NCBI RefSeq assembly: GCF_052857255.1 | Contig: NC_135497.1 | Coordinates: 118,558,744 to 118,622,743 of the forward strand | Length of the DNA: 64,000 bases | Direction: 5' to 3' | From: Amblyomma americanum | Taxonomy: Eukaryota; Arthropoda; Arachnida; Ixodida; Ixodidae | Shown here: positions 57,000 to 64,000 of the stretch, piece after piece | How positions within the stretch are numbered: the first letter of the stretch is position 1 | Layout: each line of letters begins with the position of its first letter | The notes under the pieces: model-generated | Told to the model about the DNA's origin: nothing | Seen by the model: the letters and a program-made list of their open reading frames with translations, nothing else | Database searches by the model: none | Made by a program: the position numbers and the translations under genes

Positions 57000-57690
57000 A
57001 AAATGCTTCAGAACATGCTCTTCAGTTTACCCCTGGATGCTTCATAACATGCGTTTCAGTTCACCTGATGGAACTGTCAATGGAATAAGGAGAGGAGAAT
57101 GATTGACTATAAGGTTCACTTCCAAGGCGGAAAAAGAGAAAATAAAATTGTCATATGGCATTTACAATTTGGTTGTTTCGTTCTGCGATATTTTATGTGT
57201 CTTGCTGAAGCCACTGACCGTGCACTGTCAAAAAAGAAAAACACTTTACTGTTGCTAAAGAGTGAGGCAAGAAATCCAAGCTGAAGACAGAGATGTTAAG
57301 ACATCTCCAAAAATGACATCAATCCTCTTTATGCTGAAACATCAGTGCAGACTAGCCGATGGCTATAGGACAGTACTCTGTAGAAGAGTTGGTTCAGACA
57401 TCTTCCTTGGCGATATGACGTTCTCATCGGTGGCGAGCAGTGTGTATTTAAACAGCAACTTTTGCGCGGTCGCTTAAAATGTTGACGTAATGAACGATTA
57501 AAACAGTAACGATCTTCAGGCTACTCCTCGCTTCGCCGGAGAAGTGCACAAAAACTTCAAGACTTCACAGTTGCGGAAATTTAAAATTCTTGCCGTCTTC
57601 GCGCACATGCTGCCGCTCGTCGTCCGACGCCGCCAAACAACGCTTCATAGGTTTTTCCTACAGGCAACCTTTTCTTCGCAGTAAATGTAA
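57000..57690 (+). repeat. Diverged copy of the start of the large repeat
   Basis: It aligns in the same orientation with 34,480-35,180, from the atgcttcataacatgcgttt stretch to cttcttcgcagtaaatgta. It is the most diverged copy seen. Confidence 0.75.
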
Positions 57691-58871
57691 TGGTGCCGTA
57701 GCACACGGCATCAATGCAGCCCCTGGTCATGCTGTGCACATCGGAGAGACCTAAATACGGCTTCATTAGTCGATTATGTCACGAATTGAAATACTAGCAC
57801 AAAAACACCCCACTTCATATCGCTCCCAGTTTCACACATCTTCAGCCGCCCTGTAAGCTAAACTGGCAAGCTTTTCTTTCTAGGAAAAGCTGCACTAATC
57901 CCCCAGGTAGGGTACATGGTTACGTAGTTGTTGCAGTGAAACACGCTAGTTCATAAAATGTGCAAGCAGTGACAGTATTAACCTCTTTTGTAAACTGTGA
58001 AATTCGGCGTGGGTTTTACAGAGAACACACATGTCGTCCACTTGGTCGTCTCTAGTCTCTAGCGTTGTAGCATATATCCAGCCCCAAAATGGCAGGCGCC
58101 ATGGTAAAGCAGCTGACAGATTTTTCCAATCCGTTCATTGCAGAGATATGTGGTCTTCTCGTTGCTGCGTTTCAGTGGCCTTAGTTTCAACAGCAATGCT
58201 TTGTGCGCATAATGATTTGCTACAAATTTTCCCATGCCGACCGCTAACGAGCGCCCCTTTGAAGCCACGGAACAAACCACCCATGATTCCTGTGACAACA
58301 CGATCCCTCATGGCCAAGTCGATGGGATAGTTGATCTGTTCAGAACACAGTCATGCAGCTATATTTATCGCAGTGAAAGCGCTGCTGTGGTTAGAAGAAT
58401 ATTCTCAACATATTTATGTGCGGGGCATTTTCAGGGTGCTGCAGCTGTATGGTGCGCCAACCAGCGTACTGCGATCCTTAACTGTGTGAATGACCGTCAA
58501 GTGAAACAGCAGTCGTCATTACTGTTGACGCCCTTCAGCCTTTGAGCAGAACGGGCTTTACCTCAAAACCAGAAGGTTTATGGGGTCCAGTGCACCCATT
58601 AACAAGGTCCCTGGAAAGTGCAAGTCGAAAGGTTGCAGACTGTGCTCGAGCGCGTGCACGCAGAACGACTGCTCCTATGGCAATGCCCGCAGGGCCAGTC
58701 CCCCCTCCCCCATCCATTTTGTTCTGACAGGCTGCTTTGCAGACCGCTCAGCCTGCCAGTCAGAAACCATTTACCAGTAAAATACCACCCATGTGTCTTT
58801 CTTTTCCCCGTAATGTTGTTCCGAGCCCCAGGGTGCTTCTGCTCTGGCGGCGCGACGACAACAGATGATCA
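57691..58871. other. No gene recognised; one odd minus-strand frame
   Basis: The minus-strand frame at 58,317-58,135 reads MRDRVVTGIMGGLFRGFKGA and continues for 60 codons. The neighbouring frame 58,301-58,059 continues with other protein-like sequence, as if a frameshift separated them. No family was recognised, so it may be chance. Confidence 0.3.
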
Positions 58872-61320
58872 TAAGAGGCCTTATGCTCAGTAGCCGCCGA
58901 TAGCGCTCTCGTAAATGTGTCAATATTGGCTGCAAAAGAAACGCACCAGTAGAAGTCCGCGATGAGCTTCACGTCTTTAAGTGTTTGTGACCACAGCGCA
59001 AAGAAAAGTCAGCCTAAACAGCTGCGAGGCACGTTTAAAGCGACTACATCTGGTCATTCGATCGGAATGCTCTAACTGTAGTAGCGCCGTGCGCTGCCAA
59101 TCTTGCGACATCCATTCTGGCCGATCTACTGTGCCTTTATTAATTATAGGCCACCCTTTCTGGCAGCCTTCTGGATTACCGGCTTCTGCGCACCGCGACT
59201 TCGGCGGCGACTCCGGGAGCACTGTGGCTGCTGGGAGAACCGGGGTCTTAGGGAATGCCGGGGGTGCCGGGAGGGCCGGGACCGTCGTGAGGGCGAGGGG
59301 CGCCGAAAGAGACGAGGTCGGCAGGAAGGCGAGGGGTGCTGGGAAAGCCGCGACCACTGGGAGAGTCCGGGCCGCCTACAGGGCCGGGCGTGAAGCGTGG
59401 GCCGAGTCCGCTAGGAGGGACAGGAGTGCCTGGAGGGCCGGGCGTGCCGGGAGGGCTGGGGTCACCGGGATTGCCGAGGCCGCCGAGAGAGTTTGGGCCA
59501 CCTGGAGAATTCGGGCCTCCTGAAGGGCCGAGCGTAGCGAGGGGACCGAGGCCTCTAGGAGGGCCAAGAGCGCCCGGATGGCCTCGCGTGTCCCGAGGGC
59601 TGGGTGCACCGGGAAGACCGGGCGCGCCAGGAGGACCGGTGGCGCCGGGAGGGCCGTGGCCACTGGAAGGGCAGAAGGCGCCGGGAGGGGTGGGGTCGCC
59701 GGGAAGGCAGAGTCCTCCGGGAGTGTCAGGGCCGCCTGGAGGGCCTGGCGTGAAGAGTGGGCTGAGGCTGCCAGGAGGACAGGGAGTGCCGGTACGGGTG
59801 GGGGCACCGGGAGGGTCTGGCGTGCCGGGAGGGCCTGGGGCACCGGGATGGCCTTTGGCACCGGGAGGGCCAGTGCCGTTGGGAAGGCCGAGGCCGTCGT
59901 GAGGGCTGGGGGTGCCGAGAAGGCCGGGGGCGCTGCGAGAGTTGAGGCCGGGAGAGTCCGGGCCAACTGGAGAATCCGGGCTTCCTGGAGGGCCGAGAGT
60001 AGTGAGGGGACCGAGGCATGTAGGAGTGACAGGAGCGCCCTGATGGCCTGGCATGTCCGGAGGGCTCTGGAGGGCACCCGGAGGACCAGGGGTGCCAGGA
60101 GGTCCGCTGGCGCCGGTAGGGCCGCGGCAGCTGGAAGGGCCGGGGCCGCTGGGAAGGGCGAGGCCGTCGTGAGGGCCGGGGGCGCCGGGAGGGCCGGGGC
60201 CGCTGGGCGCCGGGGGCGCCGGGAGAGGCAGGGCCGAATGGAGGGCCGGGCGTGCTGGGCGGGCCGGAGATGCCGGGATTGCCAAGGCCGCCGGGTGGGC
60301 TGGGGGCGCCGGGAGAGCCGAAGTCGCTTGGAGAGTATGGGCTGCCTGGAGGGCTGGGCGTGCTGAGTGGGCCGAGGACACCGGGATTGCCGACGCCGCC
60401 AGGTGGGCTGGATGTACCGGGAGCGTCGGTGCCGCCGAGAGAGCCAAGGGCGCCGGAGGGGCCAGGCATGTCGAGAGGCTCGGGGCCACTGGGAGGTCCG
60501 GACGTGTCGGGAGGGGCGGGGAGGGAGGAGAGCTCCAGGAGGGGCGAAGGCACCGGGATGGCCGAGGCTGCTGGGAGGGCTGGGGCACCGAGAGGGCCGG
60601 GGCCGCTCGGAGAGCTGACCCTATCGGGAGGGCCGAGGCCACTGGGAGGGCCAGGGGCATTCGGAGGGTCGGGGCTGCCGGGGGAGTCAGGGGCGTCTCG
60701 AGGGCCGGGCTTGCCGGGACGACCTGTGGTGGCGGGAGGACCGGGGGCGCCGGGAGGGCTGGGGCCGCTGGGAGGGCTGAGGCCGTAATGAGGCCCGGGG
60801 GCGCCGGGATAGCCGAGACCTCCAGACGGGCCGGGGGTGCCGGCAGGGACGAGGTCGCCGGAGGGGCCAGGACCGCCGAGAGGGCCGACGCCGCTGGTGG
60901 GGGCAGTGCTTCCGGGCGGGTCGGGGCCGCAGGGAGAGTCAGTGCCGCCTGGAGGGCTGGGAGTGCTGATTGGGCCGGAGGCGCAAGGAAGGCCGAGGCT
61001 TGTGGAAGAGCCAGGGGCGCAGGTGGTGCCGGGCGAGCCGAGGCCGCCAGGAGCGCCGTGTACGCCAGCAGGGGTTCAGGAAGAGCCGGGGGTGCTGTGA
61101 GGGCCATAGACGCTGTTAGAGCGGGGTGCCTGCAGTGCAGGGGTTCCCGTTGGCGCCAGGAGGGCGGAGCCGCAGGGTAGGATGAGGGCCTGGGAAGGGC
61201 CTAAGGCGCCTGTTGTTCCGGGGGTTTTGGAAGGGTTGATGCGTTGGAGCCAGAGTGGAGGCCCCAATCTCTTGTCATCGTGGTGGGAAATAGATGGGGC
61301 ACATGTTAACAGCAGTTCTA
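58872..61320 (+). repeat. Repeat unit with GC minisatellite, direct copy of 9,697-11,420
   Basis: It has the same leading 340 bp and trailing gaggccccaatctcttg...ttctacatg as the other copy. The minisatellite (59,200-61,250) is ~0.7 kb longer here. A 619-codon minus-strand frame (61,107-59,248) changes from Ala/Pro-rich to Gly-x-y-rich and is best read as a by-product of the repeat. Confidence 0.85.
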
Positions 61321-61321
61321 C

Positions 61322-64000
61322 ATGTCATCATCATCATCATCATCATCATCATCAGCCTCACTACACCCAATGCAGGGCAAGGGCCTCTCCCATGTCTCTC
61401 AAATTAACCCTATTCTTTGCCAGCTGCATCCACCCTTTGCCTGCAAACTTCTTAATATCATCCGCCCACCTAACCTTCTGCCGCCCCCTGCTACGCTTAC
61501 TTTCTCTTGGAATCCACTCCGTTACCCTTAAGGACCAGCGGTTATCTTGCCTTCGCATTACATGCCCTGCCCAAGCCCATTTCTTTCTCTTGATTTCGTC
61601 TAGGATGTCATTAACCCGTGTTTGTTCCCTCACCCACTCTGCCCGCTTCCGATCTCTTAACGTTACATCTATCATTTTTCTTTCCATGGCTCGCTGCGTT
61701 GTCCTTAACTTAAGCTGAACTCTTTTCGTTAGCCTCCACCTTTCTGCCCCGTAGGTGAGTACCGGTAAGATTATGCTGTTGTACACTTTCCTCTTGAGGG
61801 AAATTGGTAAACTGCCACTCATGATCTGCGAGAGTTTGCCATATGCGCTCCACCCCATTCTTATCCTTCTAGTTATCTCCCTCTCATGATCCGGATCAGC
61901 TGACACTACCTGCCCTAAGTAGACGTATTCCGTCACAATTTCTAGGCTCTCGCTGCCAATTGTGAACTGTTGTTCCCTTGCTAGGCTGTTGAACATTACC
62001 TTGGTTTTCTGCATGGTAATTTTTAGGCCCATCGATCTGTTCTGCCTGTCTAACACATTGATCATGATTTGCGGCTCATCTCCTGAGTGACTCAGCAAGG
62101 CAATGTAATCAGCAAATCACAGATTATTTAGGTATTCTCCATTTATTCTTATTCCCAACTGTTCCCAATTCAGGCCTCGAAATACCTCCTGTAAACATGC
62201 GGTGAACAGCATTGGCAAGATTGTGTCTCCTTGCCTGACGCCCTTCCTTATTGGAATTTTATTGCTGACTTTATTGAGGACCATAGTAGCTGTGCAGTTG
62301 CTATATATATATCTTCCAGTATTTTGACATAAGGCTCTTCTACCCCCTGATTACGCAATGCCTGTATGACTGCTGAAGTTTCCACTGAGTCGAATGCTTT
62401 CTCGTAATCAATGAAAGCTACATATAGAGGTTGGTTATATTCTGCGCATTTCTCTATCACCTGATTGATAGTGAGAATATGATCTATTGTGGAATATCCT
62501 TTACGAAAGCCTGCCTGATCATTTGGTTGATTAAAGTCTAACGTTGCCCTGACTCTATTAGCGATTACCTTAGTAAATACTTTGTAGGCAACGGATAGTA
62601 AGCTGTTCAGCTTGTAATTTTTCAAGTCCTTCGCGTCTCCCTTTTTATGGATTAAGATAATGTTTGCATTCTTCGAAGCTTCTGGTACAGTCGAGGTCAT
62701 AAGGCATTGTGTATACAGGGTGGCCAATTTTCTAGCACGATGTCCCCTCCATCCTTCAACAGATCTGCTGTTACTTGATCCTCCCCAGCTGCTTTTCCCC
62801 TTTTCATTGCTTCTAATGCTTTCTTTACTTCATCTTTCGTTACTGGCGGGATGACGCATTGCTGTGCACTGCTGTCTTTCTCATTAACGCTCTGATTACA
62901 TTGGCTACTGTACAGGTCTGTGTAGAACTCTTCGGCTACGTTAACTATCTTATCCATATTGCTAATGACATTGCCCTGCTTGTCTCTTAAGGTATACATC
63001 TGGTTTTTACCTATGCCTAGTTTCCTCTTCACTGTTTTTAGGCTACCTCCATTCTTTATAGCATGCTCGATTCTCTCCATATTAAATTTCCTTATGTCGG
63101 CTACCTTGCGCTTATTTATTAACTTTGATAGCTCCGTTAGTTCTATTCTATCGGTAGGGTTAGATGCCCTCATGTTTTGGCGCTTCTTAATCAGATCTTT
63201 CGTCACCTGAGAAAGCTTCCCGGTATCCTTTCGAACTGTCCTATCGCCTACTTCTATTGCGCTCTCCGTAATTATTGATGTCAGATTATCGTGCATTGAA
63301 TGAACATCAAGATCATCTTCCTCATTTAAAGCCGAATATATGTTTTGCAGCGCTGTCCTAAACTCCTGTGCTTTCCCTCTTACGGCTAACTCGTTAATCG
63401 TCTTCTTCTTCACTAGCTTCTTCCGTTCCCTCTTCAAGTCTAAGCTAATTCTAGACCTTACTATTCTGTGGTCGCTACAACGCACCTTTCCGAGGACGGC
63501 CACATCCTGAATGATGCCAGGTTTAGCGCATAGTATGAAGTCGATTTCATTTTTAATCTCACCATTGGGGCTCTTCCAGGTTCACTTCCTGTTTTCTCGT
63601 TTGCAGAAGAAGGTATTCATGATCCGTAAATTATTTCTATCCGCGAATTCCACTAATAACTCTCCCCTGCTATTTCTAGAGCCTATCCCATAGTCACCTA
63701 CCGCGTGGTCGTCAGCCTGCTTCTTGCCCACCTTCGCATTGAAGTCGCCCATCAGTACAGTGTCTGCGATTTTACTTTATTCATTGCCGATTCTACGTCC
63801 TCATAGACACTTTCCACGGTCTGGTCATCATGGCTGGATGTGGGTGCGTAGGCCTGCACCACTTTCAGCTTGTACCTCCTATTCAGCCTAATTACTATAG
63901 CTGCTACCCTCTCGTTAATACTGTAGAGCTCCTCTATGTTGCCAGCTATATCCTTATTAATGAGGAATCCCACACTTGGTTCTCGTCTATCCTCTAACCC
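61322..64000 (-). mobile_element. RTE-type LINE, 5' part beyond the window
   Basis: The 3' tail is (CATCAT)n on the plus strand at 61,324-61,351. From there to the window edge the element is continuous: C-terminal domain, RT, linker and part of the endonuclease. It abuts the large-repeat unit at ttctacatg. This is the most complete RTE copy here and served as reference for the others. Confidence 0.9.
61361..63973 (-). pseudogene. RTE endonuclease/reverse-transcriptase polyprotein, frame-broken
   Basis: Blocks from 5' to 3' lie in three frames. The endonuclease (63,973-63,752) has GFLINKDIAGNIEELYSINE and VVQAYAPTSSHDD. The linker (63,503-62,697) starts LGKVRCSDHRIVRSRISLDL. The RT (62,727-62,248) has ILIHKKGDAKDLKNY, GFRKGYSTIDHILTINQV and DYEKAFDSVETSAVIQALRN. 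The C-terminal part (62,098-61,361) has KTKVMFNS, YLGQVVSADPDHE, YGAERWRLTKR and RRQDNRWSLRVTEWIPRE. The catalytic FADD reads FADY, and the codon before it is TGA. With at least three frameshifts, the copy is inactive. Confidence 0.85.

Noticed and set aside
59248..61107. 619-codon minus-strand ORF with collagen-like Gly-x-y stretches (also at 10,071-11,399 and 10,378-11,364)
   Set aside because: Several overlapping frames on both strands are equally open in the same GC minisatellite, and the Gly register shifts repeatedly. Block length differs several-fold between repeat copies. A by-product of the repeat period is the simpler explanation.

Overview
This is eukaryotic, arthropod-type DNA made almost entirely of repeats, with one spliced gene. 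It most likely comes from a hard tick (Ixodidae, probably a metastriate genus). The reasons are a tRNA-derived SINE of the tick Ruka type (52,450-52,755), RTE-type LINEs ending in (GAT)n/(CATCAT)n, CR1/L2-like and I-group LINEs, and Ty3/gypsy elements of types I recognise from tick genomes. The assignment rests on recognition, not on a database search. I saw no bacterial or viral genome, CRISPR array, rRNA or functional tRNA.

Layout. (1) 1-9,690 and 33,700-51,420 are two collinear copies of one ~8 kb unclassified repeat in opposite orientation (left and right arms), about 24 kb apart. Younger retroelements interrupt each arm differently. The left arm has a 5'-truncated I-group LINE (4,554-6,144). 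The right arm has an LTR retrotransposon (35,563-39,731), a nearly full-length I-group LINE (42,216-47,710, exact 12-bp target duplication) and a 388-bp segment repeated three times (48,644-49,807). Partial extra copies of the repeat lie at 31,215-33,250, 51,420-52,849 and 57,000-57,690. A GC-rich minisatellite of 36-bp type occurs in four blocks (7.1-8.3, 10.0-11.4, 35.2-35.5 and 59.2-61.3 kb). It is open in several frames, which produces long collagen-like or Ala/Pro-rich spurious ORFs.

(2) 11,422-14,395 is a decayed gypsy element. 14.4-21.9 kb holds old LINE pieces, including an RTE LINE (17,760-19,862) nested inside a CR1/L2-like LINE, and then a second kind of tRNA-derived SINE.

(3) 23.5-30.3 kb on the minus strand is the only convincing cellular gene. 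Seven exons with GT/AG junctions and fully compatible phases encode a six-repeat kelch propeller. It is preceded, in one long first exon, by a domain of tandem 30-residue repeats that I do not recognise. A partial, broken, inverted copy of that first exon and its splice donor lies at 52,850-53,730, next to a piece of the big repeat.

(4) 53.7-64 kb is repeat debris ending in an RTE LINE (61,322 to the window edge, minus strand).

The most unusual items are the repeat-plus-kelch gene and its inverted broken partner, the large inverted repeat with matching empty sites, an LTR element whose surviving pol fragments imply integrase upstream of reverse transcriptase (Gmr1-like order), and three different retroelements that interrupt copies of the big repeat at nearly the same position.
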